DNA of 64,000 nt from Bdellovibrio sp. ZAP7. GTDB taxonomy: Bacteria > Bdellovibrionota > Bdellovibrionia > Bdellovibrionales > Bdellovibrionaceae. Position 1 is the stretch's first letter; every line of letters begins with the position of its first letter. Made by a program: the position numbers and the translations under genes. The stretch covers positions 1,302,001 to 1,366,000 of the forward strand of contig NZ_CP030082.1 in NCBI RefSeq assembly GCF_006874645.1. Direction: 5' to 3'. Positions 8,619 to 16,982 of this stretch are shown here, one piece after another. Below the pieces are notes generated by a model. It ran no database searches and had not been told where the DNA came from. It saw only the letters and a program-made list of their open reading frames with translations.

Positions 8619-9749
8619 ATGAATAAAAACCAACAGCAAATCGATGCATACAGATATTTTTTTCCAGCAGGCTGGCTTCTTGGAATTTGGGGAGTACTTC
8701 TATGGATTTTATTTCCATGGAATCTGGTTACTTACCCGGGATTGTCACATCCAGAAATAATGACGGGGGGATTTTTCCTTTGTTTCGTCTGTGGTTTTTT
8801 GATGACGGCAGCTCCGCGCTTTACAAGTTCTTTCGGGCCTACAAGAATCGATCATTGGATTTCCTGCTTCCTCATCGCACTGCTTTTTGTAGGTTTATCC
8901 ACTCCAAAGATTTTCTTTTATGGTGTTGTCGTTTTGATTTTTGTTTTCTTAATCAGTTATCTGGTCAGACGATTTTTAAATCGCTCTAGCAATCCGCCGG
9001 ATTCTTTTGTGTTTGTGGGAGTGGGGTTGGCTGCGGGACTGATGGGCAGCTTAATCTTGGTGGCCGCCGAAGTTTTTAATGTTCCAAGAGAGCTCTACAA
9101 TTTGGGACGGCTCTTTTTCTTGCAAGCTTATATTTTATGTCTGGTTGTGGGTGTAGGCAGTCGCTTGATTCCGGCACTTTTGGGTTGGGCACCGATGCCA
9201 ACGGAACAGGCGAAAACTTTTAATCCTAAACGTTATCTGTGTTTGGCGATTTTATTTTTGGCGACTTACGCGTTGGAGGCCTTCGGATTTACGGTGTTAT
9301 CGCAATTGTCTCGAGCCCTGATCTTTAGTTTTATCTTTTTAAGAATGTGGAAGATCTATCGTTTGCCAAGTCGTACCGCCGTTCAAACTTATTGGCTGTG
9401 GATTTCGGCTTGGTTGGTGATGCTGGGGCAATGGGGTATTGTTGCGATGCCGGATTTCCGTGTGCATTTACTGCATGTGATTTTGGTTTCGGGTTTGGGA
9501 CTTATGACTTTCATGATTGCAGTCCGAGTCGGCTTATCCCACGGGCGTCATGACATGACCCTAGAAAAAAGCTCCAAGATGTTAGCCCTTGGAGCTTTTT
9601 TGATGTGTTTGGCTGGTTTTACACGCCTATCTGCGGGAATTGCTCCGGCACTTTATCAGTCTCATTTAATCTATGCGGCGTATACATGGATTCTGGGGCT
9701 GTTGATTTGGGGATGGGTTTTCCTGCCAAAGATGGTGCGGGTGAAGTAG
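8619..9749 (+). CDS. nnrS: NnrS family membrane protein
   Basis: 376 residues with about 12 membrane helices. NnrS proteins are haem/copper membrane proteins of denitrifiers that relieve nitrosative stress. Characteristic segments include HPEIMTGGFFLCFVCGFLMTAAPRF, GRLFFLQAYILCLVVGVGSRLIPALLGW and HLLHVILVSGLGLMTFMIAVRVGLSHGRH. The length is normal for the family. Two odd features sit in its 3' part. A strong bidirectional terminator hairpin lies inside the coding sequence, and the last 43 codons overlap the antisense nrdD reading frame. Promoter region shared with the divergent Crp/Fnr gene. Confidence 0.9.
   Translation: MNKNQQQIDAYRYFFPAGWLLGIWGVLLWILFPWNLVTYPGLSHPEIMTGGFFLCFVCGFLMTAAPRFTSSFGPTRIDHWISCFLIALLFVGLSTPKIFFYGVVVLIFVFLISYLVRRFLNRSSNPPDSFVFVGVGLAAGLMGSLILVAAEVFNVPRELYNLGRLFFLQAYILCLVVGVGSRLIPALLGWAPMPTEQAKTFNPKRYLCLAILFLATYALEAFGFTVLSQLSRALIFSFIFLRMWKIYRLPSRTAVQTYWLWISAWLVMLGQWGIVAMPDFRVHLLHVILVSGLGLMTFMIAVRVGLSHGRHDMTLEKSSKMLALGAFLMCLAGFTRLSAGIAPALYQSHLIYAAYTWILGLLIWGWVFLPKMVRVK
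9565..9601. terminator. Intrinsic terminator inside nnrS, serving antisense nrdD
   Basis: A 14-bp perfect stem (9565-9578 with 9588-9601, core GCTCCAAG/CTTGGAGC) is flanked by six A and six T. It lies 18 bases past the nrdD stop on the minus strand. It is also within nnrS codons of the plus strand, where the T run is equally good. Confidence 0.85.
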
Positions 9750-11517
9750 CATGATAGAAACGTCGGGCGGCCTCTTTCTGGCGAGCCGAGCTAAATGCAG
9801 AGATCCGTTTTAAATACCCAATCACTCGTGTGGCGTGATCAATATTTTCACTGCCACATGAGGAGCAGGCATAAAGAGTTCTTTTATCAATATGCTCACA
9901 CTCATTGCAGATCGTGATTTTGATATTCACACACCAGTAATTGCATCCTGATTTCGCTGCGGCTTGAATCAGCTTCAAAAATCCTTCAGGGGTCAGAGTT
10001 TCTTCCAGATTTAAATGCAGGGCAGATCCTCCGTCCAGATACTGCATCATCTCGTGACCGTGTAAGGTCATTTTGTCTAATGCATTTACATCTTCATTTT
10101 CTACGACATAAAAATAAGAATTATAGCAAGGGCGTGGCACATATAAGCCGTCTTTGCGATCCCATTGGGCGTTTTTTACTCCCAAGTTTTCTGCAGGAAC
10201 AAATTCAGTATTAAACATATAGCCGTATTTTGATTTGGCTTCCTTATTGGCGTCATAGATGACTTTTAACTGTCCACGAACGAAGTCTTTATACTCCCGG
10301 GCGTTTTCAACTTTTAAGCCAAAGTATTCGGCAGCTTCGACCATCCCATTGATTCCAATAGTTAAAAACTGTTTGTCCAGGGAAATAAATCCGGCAGAGT
10401 AAGCACTTAACAGGTTTGCCTCGTAATACTCTTGCATCAAGCGACGGTAGGCCACTTGGTACTTTTGAACTTTTTCAACCATGGTTTTAAGATTGATATT
10501 TTTTTGAACCAAACGATTCATATTGATGGTGATGACATTGATGGACCCGGTGGCGACACCGCCAGCTCCCAAAGAATAGCTAAAGGTATTGTCTGAAATT
10601 TCATTACGTAAGCGGCAACAGCTGGCCAGGCTGTCAGCGGACTCACTCATATACATGAAAAAGCTATTGCCCTGACTTAATTCGGTTGCGCACATTTTCG
10701 CAAACGCCTGGTCCCGAGGGCCTTCTTTATCCGTTAACATTGCAGCGGTAACGACCGGGAAGGTTAGGATCGCATTTTTTCTTTCCTGATTAAACCAGCT
10801 CATGAAATGACCTTGGAGTTTTTCGACTCGGTTCCAGCTGGGTTTTGTGCCGTCTGGGAAAACAAAATCTCCGAACAAGGATTTGAAATAGTATTCATCG
10901 TAAACTGAGATATTCCAGAAGACGGATTGATATCCCCGCGCCGCAGCCGGTTGATTGATTGCATAGACCACGTGCTGTAAATGATTGTTAATGATTTTTC
11001 TGTGCGTGTTTAAATAGTCAGGACCGTAGTCCTTGGCCGCAAAGTGATCAAAGTACATCAGCCACTCAACACTTGCGACGGCTCCGGCAAACTGCGAGGA
11101 AATCGCAAAGATTAGATTCACAAAGCAGCCACAGAAGCTTTCTAAGTGTTGGGGGGCTTTGGATTCTCCACCTAGGTTTTTTAGACCATCTAGCAGCAGG
11201 GGATACATCGAAATCGATGCACAATAGGGTTTTAACGACGTTTCATCGTGCACGTAGATCTCGTGCTCTTCGATTTGACGAATGTATTCTTTGGCGAGCG
11301 GTGATCCAAAGATTTCTGCGATCTTTCTGGCGACCAGGGTGCGGTTGATTTGAATATTGATGTCTTTATTAATTTCCGCCTCCAACGTTGCGATGTTTTT
11401 ATGGGTGACGTTGGCGTTCGCATCAAGCTTTGAACCTTCAGCAGCATTTTGCGCTGATTTATAGCCATCAATGAATTTAATTTTACTCTCGATTTGCTCA
11501 GGGGTGAGTCGGATCAT
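9619..11517 (-). CDS. nrdD: Anaerobic ribonucleoside-triphosphate reductase, class III
   Basis: Oxygen-sensitive glycyl-radical enzyme making deoxynucleotides. 632 residues from ATG 11517 (AGGAG eight bases before). It lacks an obvious N-terminal ATP-cone. Active-site cysteines are in DSLASCCRLRNE (Cys300-Cys301), with the SLGAGGVATGSINVITINMNR strand nearby. A zinc site is made by CNECEH and CSSCGS, and the radical glycine is Gly567 in RVIGYL. Family members normally end soon after the RRFYH-like segment. Here 42 more Pro/Ser/Thr-rich residues follow, encoded entirely antisense to nnrS. Start overlaps nrdG by 20 bp. Under the nrdG Fnr-type box. Confidence 0.93.
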   Translation of the reverse strand: MIRLTPEQIESKIKFIDGYKSAQNAAEGSKLDANANVTHKNIATLEAEINKDINIQINRTLVARKIAEIFGSPLAKEYIRQIEEHEIYVHDETSLKPYCASISMYPLLLDGLKNLGGESKAPQHLESFCGCFVNLIFAISSQFAGAVASVEWLMYFDHFAAKDYGPDYLNTHRKIINNHLQHVVYAINQPAAARGYQSVFWNISVYDEYYFKSLFGDFVFPDGTKPSWNRVEKLQGHFMSWFNQERKNAILTFPVVTAAMLTDKEGPRDQAFAKMCATELSQGNSFFMYMSESADSLASCCRLRNEISDNTFSYSLGAGGVATGSINVITINMNRLVQKNINLKTMVEKVQKYQVAYRRLMQEYYEANLLSAYSAGFISLDKQFLTIGINGMVEAAEYFGLKVENAREYKDFVRGQLKVIYDANKEAKSKYGYMFNTEFVPAENLGVKNAQWDRKDGLYVPRPCYNSYFYVVENEDVNALDKMTLHGHEMMQYLDGGSALHLNLEETLTPEGFLKLIQAAAKSGCNYWCVNIKITICNECEHIDKRTLYACSSCGSENIDHATRVIGYLKRISAFSSARQKEAARRFYHATSPAPSLAGKPIPKSTAPESMYTPHRLNETDKVPEQFPQIGV

Positions 11518-11983
11518 GGGGGATCTCCTTGTTGTGTTCACGTTGAAAAAGATGATTAAGAATTCGATTGTTTTTTAGGTCGTAAAAGATTTGATTGGTT
11601 GAAGGGGAATCTAGTCCCCCAAGTTCTCTGCGCCAGGGGCCGACTTTTAAAAAATCCAAATGTGACTTTAAAGCGGGGGAGGCGTCAGCAGCGCCGGTGT
11701 AAAATGCGGTTAATAGGTTTCTTTCTCGAGCAGTCTTTAGAAACTCGATAAGTTCAGACTCACGCCACTCTCCACCTAAAAATAGAACGGTGGTAATACG
11801 GTCGTGGTATCTGTCGATGATTTCATTGAATAGTGGGATGTCGAGTTTGTAGCCGTTTTTCTCGCTCCACAATTCCGTCGAGTGGCAGCCGGGACATTTT
11901 AACGGGCAGCCACAAACATAGAATGCCAGGGAGATGTGATGGGGGACTTCTTGAAAAACGATGTCGTACTTGAAAATCTGCAT
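11498..11983 (-). CDS. nrdG: Anaerobic ribonucleotide reductase activating protein (radical SAM)
   Basis: 161-residue radical SAM activase that installs the glycyl radical on NrdD. The [4Fe-4S]-binding motif CPLKCPGC (Cx3Cx2C) is near residue 26, and the SAM-binding LFLGGEW strand follows. GAAGGTAG precedes the ATG. Gene order nrdG then nrdD with a 20-bp overlap implies one transcript, driven from the promoter carrying the TGAT-N4-ATCA box about 73 bp upstream. Confidence 0.93.
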   Translation of the reverse strand: MQIFKYDIVFQEVPHHISLAFYVCGCPLKCPGCHSTELWSEKNGYKLDIPLFNEIIDRYHDRITTVLFLGGEWRESELIEFLKTARERNLLTAFYTGAADASPALKSHLDFLKVGPWRRELGGLDSPSTNQIFYDLKNNRILNHLFQREHNKEIPHDPTHP

Positions 11984-12050
11984 ACGCTACCTTCGATATG
12001 AAAAGGATAGCGCTCGATTTTTTGAAGGCACTAGGAATTGTGGGAATTCC

Positions 12051-12062
12051 TGATCTGGATCA
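12051..12062. promoter_or_regulatory. Fnr/Dnr-type box upstream of nrdG-nrdD
   Basis: TGATCTGGATCA sits between the end of a Crp/Fnr gene (stop at 12069) and the nrdG start. It brings the class III ribonucleotide reductase into the same apparent regulon as the denitrification genes. Confidence 0.75.
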
Positions 12063-12068
12063 CCTTAT

Positions 12069-12719
12069 CTAGTTAGATTCGACGCGTTCTATGATCTGGA
12101 TCTGTTTATGGTTCATGCGAATCAGACCTTCTTCTTCCAGTTCCGCCAAAGCGCGAGAGAAAGTTTCTGGGCGCAGTCCTAGCATCAACGCAACGTCGTG
12201 CTTTTTGCCATCAAGTTTGATCAGGGGCTTTGCCTGTTGTTCACCCAAGCGGCAGATATGCATCCAGACTCGGTCTTTCGCAGACGGTGTATTGATATTC
12301 TCGATAACCGTATTTAGATTATCCATCCAGCGTACCAAAGACGTAACGACCGACTGATAAAGTAGAGGGCTTTCCGCCAAAATCGTTTGAAAGTCTTTTT
12401 TAGGGATATAGAAAACTTCCGAAGCTTCCAATGCCGTGGCTGCATCAGCATTTTTATCCTGACCCAGGATGCTGCCTTCACCGAAAGTTTTGCCCGGACC
12501 TAGAATTTGTAAAACGATTTCCTTCCCAGCCGGGGAAACTTTAGAAATCTTCACGGAACCTTTCGCAACCAAGTAAAGACCACGGGCATCTTCCTGTTGA
12601 TCAAAGATCATCGTATTTTTAGCAAAGGTTTTTTTTTGCAGAAAATTGAGGACTTGATTAGTCACTTTTTCTTCGTGGCTTGAGCAGATGGGGCAATTAT
12701 CGGTCGGACGCTCTTTCAT
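12069..12719 (-). CDS. Crp/Fnr-family transcriptional regulator
   Basis: 216 residues: beta-roll sensor domain (ARGLYLVAKGSVKISKVSPAG), dimer helix, winged helix with recognition helix GLRPETFSRALAEL, which keeps the full E..SR triplet typical of TTGAT-binding Fnr/Dnr proteins. Only two N-terminal cysteines (CPIC, residues 9 and 12) and one later (HICRLG) are seen, one fewer than the four needed for a canonical Fnr cluster. Ligand is therefore uncertain. TGAGGAAG precedes the ATG. It lies upstream of nrdG-nrdD on the same strand. It and the 7751-8482 regulator are both candidates for reading the six boxes. Confidence 0.85.
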   Translation of the reverse strand: MKERPTDNCPICSSHEEKVTNQVLNFLQKKTFAKNTMIFDQQEDARGLYLVAKGSVKISKVSPAGKEIVLQILGPGKTFGEGSILGQDKNADAATALEASEVFYIPKKDFQTILAESPLLYQSVVTSLVRWMDNLNTVIENINTPSAKDRVWMHICRLGEQQAKPLIKLDGKKHDVALMLGLRPETFSRALAELEEEGLIRMNHKQIQIIERVESN

Positions 12720-12846
12720 ACTTCCTCACTCGCAGGGATACAGAGGTTTTCAGTATTTTAGACCTCTCTTATGCCTTTCACAAGACGAGCTTTCAAGGTC
12801 GACGCAGGGTGGATTTTAAGTGCCTCAAATCTGGACCAAGGTTTCC

Positions 12847-13707
12847 TTAAGGTTTAAAATAGCGTGAGCTCTCGTCGACCAGATTAAAGCCGTCGACCAA
12901 GTTTCCTTGGATATTAGCTCCCCAGTGAAGGTGAGGGCCGGAGACTCGCCCGGTTTTTCCGGCCAGACCGATGATTTGACCTTTTTCTACCATGTCACCA
13001 ACGGTGACGAGGCGTTTGGAAAGGTGATTGTAGACTGTAAAGATACCAATCCCGTGATCGATGATCACGATATTTCCTGACATATAGAATTCTTGGGATA
13101 GTACGACTTTACCGCGATTGGCAGCGGGAATTTTCTTACCGACTTTCGCGCGGAAATCGATACCCAAGTGTTCGCCAATTTTTTTGCCATGGTTGTAATT
13201 TCGTTTAATTCCGAAAGGACTTGTGATCTTGCTTTTAAGCGGAGAAATAAATGGTTCTTTAAATTGCAGGGTATCTAAGGAAGAGGCATACACCTGTTTA
13301 GCTAAAGCCAGCTCTGCTTCCACACGTTTTTTGATTTCATCAGAAATAACGACGCGAGTGGAATCGACATGCAGATTTTCGTGAGCGAATTCTTTAGGCT
13401 CAACTGTAAAGTTAATTTTAGTCAGAATCTTTTCGTCATCCTTTAAGACGCATTGAAACGGTTCCAGTTTTGAAAAGTAACTTTCAGAAACAACGACAGT
13501 ATAGCCATCCTTGCTATTTTGAATGGGTAAACGCAAATCGCGGCAGGAAAAGTTGGGATGAGCGGCTCCGCCAGGGAATTTTAGAAACTTCACCTCGCCC
13601 GGTCTGATTTTTTCTTGCTGAATGGCTTCTTCCGCCAAAGCGAAATTACAAAGCGTGATCAGAGAATATGTTAAGGCTAAGAGGCGGGCTGTGCTTTTTA
13701 GTTTCAT
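12847..13707 (-). CDS. Secreted M23 metallopeptidase (LytM-like)
   Basis: 286-residue exported protein: signal peptide to about ALAEE, an N-terminal beta-sandwich region with two cysteines, and a C-terminal M23 domain. Zinc and catalytic motifs are complete: HLGIDF (H-x3-D type) and GPHLHWG (HxH), with HGIGIFTVYNHLS between. The family cleaves peptidoglycan cross-bridges or stem peptides. In a predator this could act on its own wall or on prey wall; sequence alone does not decide. Monocistronic, with a weak ribosome site. Confidence 0.9.
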   Translation of the reverse strand: MKLKSTARLLALTYSLITLCNFALAEEAIQQEKIRPGEVKFLKFPGGAAHPNFSCRDLRLPIQNSKDGYTVVVSESYFSKLEPFQCVLKDDEKILTKINFTVEPKEFAHENLHVDSTRVVISDEIKKRVEAELALAKQVYASSLDTLQFKEPFISPLKSKITSPFGIKRNYNHGKKIGEHLGIDFRAKVGKKIPAANRGKVVLSQEFYMSGNIVIIDHGIGIFTVYNHLSKRLVTVGDMVEKGQIIGLAGKTGRVSGPHLHWGANIQGNLVDGFNLVDESSRYFKP

Positions 13708-13831
13708 TTAATTATTGGAACACACAAATGCGCTTAGAGAGAAATGCCCAAGCAATTGACATAGCGCTTTATCGATACATGTTGTTTATTACCAAATGTT
13801 AACTCCATAATATTTGTTGGAGGGACCACGG

Positions 13832-15343
13832 ATGAGATCATTATTTGTTTTAGCTCTATGCTTATTTGTCCAGGCAGGACATGCAGAGCTTATCAATGTT
13901 CAGCAGTTAAATCAGAAAATTCAAAGAAACGGTGGCGAGTGGCAGGCGCAAAGCAACCACATGACCAAGCTTTCTAAATCAGAAGCAAAACATCGCATGG
14001 GTCTGAGCTTGGACCAGGCCGCGGATGTTGAGTTCGTGATGCCAGAGTCTCCAAACCGCATCGAATTGCCTCCGGTTTTGGACTGGAGAAATAAAGACGG
14101 TCAAAACTGGGTATCTCCAATTTTGGACCAAGCAAACTGCGGAAGCTGCGTGGCTTTTGCGGCGGTCGGAGTTTTTGAAACTCAGTACAAAATTAATTCC
14201 TTACTGCCAAACTTTAACGCTAAATTTTCGCCACAAAACTTGTTCTCTTGCGGTGGCGGTAAATGTGATTGGGGATGGCGTCCAGAAAGTGCTGCACGTT
14301 ATTTGAGCGCATCAGGCGTTCCCGACGAAGCTTGTATGCCGTATGCATCGGGTGCGACCGGGGAAGACGTAGCTTGCCGTGCAAGCTGCCCGGATACAGC
14401 GCAAAGAAGTGTGAAGCTTGCAGGCTATTCCACGCCGACTCGAGGTTCACAGGATCTAAACGCTGTGAAAATGGCGCTGCAAAAAGGACCATTGGTCACG
14501 ACTTTGACAGTGTATGCTGACTTTATGGCGTACGCGGGTGGCGTTTACAAACACGTCGATGGCAACTACCTGGGTGGTCACGCGATTTCTATTATCGGTT
14601 ATGATGACACCAAACAAGCTTTCATCATTCGCAACAGCTGGGGCGAAGAGTGGGGTGAAAAAGGTTTTGGTTATGTCGCGTACTCGGATCAATCCGGTGT
14701 GGGTGATGATACATGGTTATACAAAATGCAACCTCTTGCGGGCGGCGTTTCTGTAGAGTCTCCGAATGACTATTCTTACTTTACGAAAACGGTTCCCGTG
14801 AAAGCGACTTCGACTTACTCTTCCACGGATTCTTTGGCAGTGGCTATTTACAACAGTCAAAACCAAGTGGTGGCGAATTTGAATTGCCTGACTGCTGACT
14901 GTGCCCAGGACCTTGATGTCAGTTCTTTGGCAGACGGTCGCTATGAAGTTCAAGTTTTCGCGATGGGAACTCGGGGTGAAAAGGTTGGAACTTCCGAAAG
15001 ACATTTCTTTTATGTTGTGAACCAAGCACCTTCTGTGGGTATCACTTTCAAAGGTTACGACGGCACAGATCTATCCAAGGCTTTGAACGGTCGTATTCAA
15101 GTGGAAGTGGCAACAACTTCTAGCTCAGTTCCACTAAGCTCAATCGAATTCCACCATGTGGGTCCAGATGGTAAAGACCAAGTTCGCTCGGCTTCGATTG
15201 TTCCGGCAAGAATGACGATGGGCTGGAGAACGAATCTTGTTCCGGATGGTCAGTATGAAATTTGGTTCACGGGTCACGTGAAATCAAACGGCATGGATGT
15301 TGTGGTTGAAAGCCCTCGCCAAAAAGTGAAAGTGGCTAATTAA
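13832..15343 (+). CDS. Secreted papain-like (C1A) cysteine protease with C-terminal beta domains
   Basis: 503 residues. A signal peptide ends at about GHAEL. A short pro-region follows, then the mature enzyme beginning near PPVLDWRN. The catalytic triad is Cys106 (CGSC), His250 (GGHAIS) and Asn268 (IRNSWGEEWG), with the oxyanion Gln in ILDQANCG. Paired cysteines CMPYA, CRASC fit disulfides. After about residue 310 come two immunoglobulin-like segments (ESPNDYSYFTKTVPVKATS..., GRYEVQVFA; PSVGITFKG...), probably for binding. ATG 13832 follows GGAGGG. C1A enzymes are uncommon in bacteria but recurrent among predators; a role in prey digestion is an inference. Confidence 0.9.
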   Translation: MRSLFVLALCLFVQAGHAELINVQQLNQKIQRNGGEWQAQSNHMTKLSKSEAKHRMGLSLDQAADVEFVMPESPNRIELPPVLDWRNKDGQNWVSPILDQANCGSCVAFAAVGVFETQYKINSLLPNFNAKFSPQNLFSCGGGKCDWGWRPESAARYLSASGVPDEACMPYASGATGEDVACRASCPDTAQRSVKLAGYSTPTRGSQDLNAVKMALQKGPLVTTLTVYADFMAYAGGVYKHVDGNYLGGHAISIIGYDDTKQAFIIRNSWGEEWGEKGFGYVAYSDQSGVGDDTWLYKMQPLAGGVSVESPNDYSYFTKTVPVKATSTYSSTDSLAVAIYNSQNQVVANLNCLTADCAQDLDVSSLADGRYEVQVFAMGTRGEKVGTSERHFFYVVNQAPSVGITFKGYDGTDLSKALNGRIQVEVATTSSSVPLSSIEFHHVGPDGKDQVRSASIVPARMTMGWRTNLVPDGQYEIWFTGHVKSNGMDVVVESPRQKVKVAN

Positions 15344-15361
15344 AACAAAATTGATCACAAA

Positions 15362-15395
15362 ATACAAAACCCGCTGTTTAAGGCGGGTTTTGTAT
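15362..15395. terminator. Bidirectional terminator between C1A protease and GNAT genes
   Basis: A 13-bp perfect stem (15362-15374 with 15383-15395, core ACCCGC/GCGGGT) has an 8-nt loop and T-rich flanks. Its loop contains the start of the GNAT stop codon region (15378-15380), so the element is shared with coding sequence. Confidence 0.88.
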
Positions 15396-15911
15396 TTTTA
15401 GCGTTGAGCGGATTTCGAAAACAAGGAACTCCTCGCCATCTTCGATGACGCGATTGACTTCTTTCATGCCGAGTCGCTTGGCAAGGGCAACCGACGCCGT
15501 ATTGGCGGGCATTATTTGGGCGATGATTTTTTCAAATTTCAAAGTATTAAAGCCATAGTCCAGGCAAGCTTGCGCCGCTTCACGGGCGTAACCTTTTCCC
15601 CAGGCTGACTTCATGAAGCGATAACCCAAATCTATTTCCTGAATGTCTTCAATCCACTTTAATCCACACCAGCCTAATTTTTTGCGGGTTTGTTTTTCGA
15701 TCACGACAAAGCGACCAATGCTGCGATCCAGGAATTGAGAGCGAATGCTAGCTATAAGTTTACTGGCTTGAGCGGCATCGATCGGGCCGTCGGGAACATA
15801 GCGCGTGATTTCGGGATCAGAATTCAACTCGACCATAAAATCGACGTCATCAGGGCGATGGGGCCTTAGTTCTAATCGATCAGTGAGTATTTTGAAATTA
15901 TCTATAGTCAT
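15378..15911 (-). CDS. GNAT N-acetyltransferase (RimJ/RimL type)
   Basis: 177 residues with the Acetyltransf_3 layout: RLELRPHRPDDVDFMVELNSDPEITRYVPDGP at the N-terminus, DLGYRFMKSAWGKGYAREA (acetyl-CoA loop, Q/RxxGxG/A-like GKGYA), and MPANTASVALAKRLGMKEV at the end. Transfers acetyl from acetyl-CoA to an unknown amine; ribosomal-protein N-termini or small molecules are both possible for this subgroup. Confidence 0.85.
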   Translation of the reverse strand: MTIDNFKILTDRLELRPHRPDDVDFMVELNSDPEITRYVPDGPIDAAQASKLIASIRSQFLDRSIGRFVVIEKQTRKKLGWCGLKWIEDIQEIDLGYRFMKSAWGKGYAREAAQACLDYGFNTLKFEKIIAQIMPANTASVALAKRLGMKEVNRVIEDGEEFLVFEIRSTLKIQNPP

Positions 15912-15981
15912 CTTTTAAAGATAACAGGCTTCCGCATGTCTTTGAAGGCGGAAATCGCGGAATGGACATTCTGCTTTTAGT

Positions 15982-16866
15982 TTAAAGCGGATAATGAGCA
16001 GACTTTCCGGGTTGAAGGTCGGAGGGACGAGTGCTTATTTGAGCAGGCTCAAAAACTTGCACCGTGATTTTTTCGGCAGTAATCACAAAAACTACGGGAT
16101 TGATCTTTCCATAGAATCCGGCAGGCTCACCGTGCATTTCTAAGGTCATATTCGTTTCAGGATTCTTTTCTTTTAATAGAGCGTTGAATTTCTGTTCCCA
16201 TGCGCTTTTCATTTTCATCAAGGCCGGCTGGTTCACAGAAATATCTAGGTCAGAAGTTTTTAACTGCGCTTTGCCGTTAATGAAGCTGCCACCTAAAATA
16301 ATCGTTAAAGCAGGGCCACTGTGAGTGAGCTGCAAAGCAGGCAATTGGCTTTGCAGGTATTCGGCATAACGAATCACGTCTTGAGCGTCATACCGCGTGC
16401 CGAAAAGCTGTTTTTGCTCCAGCTGGAAATCCTGATAAAGCTCTTTACCAGATTTACCTGCAGAATGGCCTTCCGCAAATTTAAGATCATGGCGTTGAAC
16501 CAATGCCAACGTATAGTCTAAAAGACGACGTCCCCCAATATGCCAAGGCGCCAGGGGATTGGGATCTTTCTTAGGAACTTGGCGATAGGCCTGCCCGATG
16601 ATTTTTAGCTCTTCAAGCTGTTGTTCGGCGGTTTCGCTTTGGATTTTCTTTGCTAAATGGCGCGCTATGAAAAAATCTTTGGAGCCTTTGGAAAAATCAC
16701 TGATCAGTTGATCTTCGCGGTTGTTGGTGAATACCTGCGCACAAACTGGAGTCGCAGTGACACTTTGTGTGAACAGCAGAAAGAATATCGACAGCATTAT
16801 CGCAGGTCTGCGATAGAGGCTATTTAAGATTAGATTTAAATGGGAAACAAGATTCCGCAAGTTCAT
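15982..16866 (-). CDS. Exported protein with nucleotidyltransferase-like signature
   Basis: 294 residues. A long leader with a hydrophobic stretch (IMLSIFFLLFTQSVTATPVC) suggests export. A helical middle follows. Around residue 205, LGGSFINGKAQLKTSDLDISV resembles the GS...DhD core of minimal nucleotidyltransferases, and the protein ends in two strands (VVFVITAEKITVQVFEP). A nucleotidyltransferase with a signal peptide is odd, since nucleotide substrates are cytosolic. Either the start is further in, the protein is delivered into prey, or the motif is fortuitous. A 13-bp palindrome lies 36 bp upstream. Confidence 0.6.
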   Translation of the reverse strand: MNLRNLVSHLNLILNSLYRRPAIMLSIFFLLFTQSVTATPVCAQVFTNNREDQLISDFSKGSKDFFIARHLAKKIQSETAEQQLEELKIIGQAYRQVPKKDPNPLAPWHIGGRRLLDYTLALVQRHDLKFAEGHSAGKSGKELYQDFQLEQKQLFGTRYDAQDVIRYAEYLQSQLPALQLTHSGPALTIILGGSFINGKAQLKTSDLDISVNQPALMKMKSAWEQKFNALLKEKNPETNMTLEMHGEPAGFYGKINPVVFVITAEKITVQVFEPAQISTRPSDLQPGKSAHYPL

Positions 16867-16901
16867 ACAGAACTACCTCCAAAGTGAGTGCCAGGGGAGT
16901 G

Positions 16902-16914
16902 TCTCAGAATGAGA
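16902..16914. promoter_or_regulatory. TCTCAGAATGAGA palindrome
   Basis: Perfect 13-bp inverted repeat (TCTCA-GAA-TGAGA) 36 bp before the start of the exported protein gene. The same 13-mer is at 55072-55084, just before another exported protein gene. Candidate operator. Confidence 0.45.
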
Positions 16915-16924
16915 ATTCCGTCGT

Positions 16925-16961
16925 ACGACGCGCACAGCAACCGGAGCGGCAGTGGATATTG
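16925..16961 (+). repeat. Imperfect 37-bp direct repeat, copy A
   Basis: Thirty of 37 positions match copy B at 17981-18017, including the run ACCGGAGCGG. The two copies flank the DUF1428 gene and a membrane protein gene. Translated in the equivalent frame both give a TR-x-ATGA-x-V-(D/E)-I peptide, so they may be remnants of duplicated coding sequence. Confidence 0.55.
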
Positions 16962-16982
16962 ATTTTCTGAAATGTTGAGAAC

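Noticed and set aside
13756-13790. TTGACA upstream of the C1A protease as a sigma-70 promoter
   Set aside because: No acceptable minus-10 hexamer at 16-18 bases (best is TGTTGT), so not listed as a feature.
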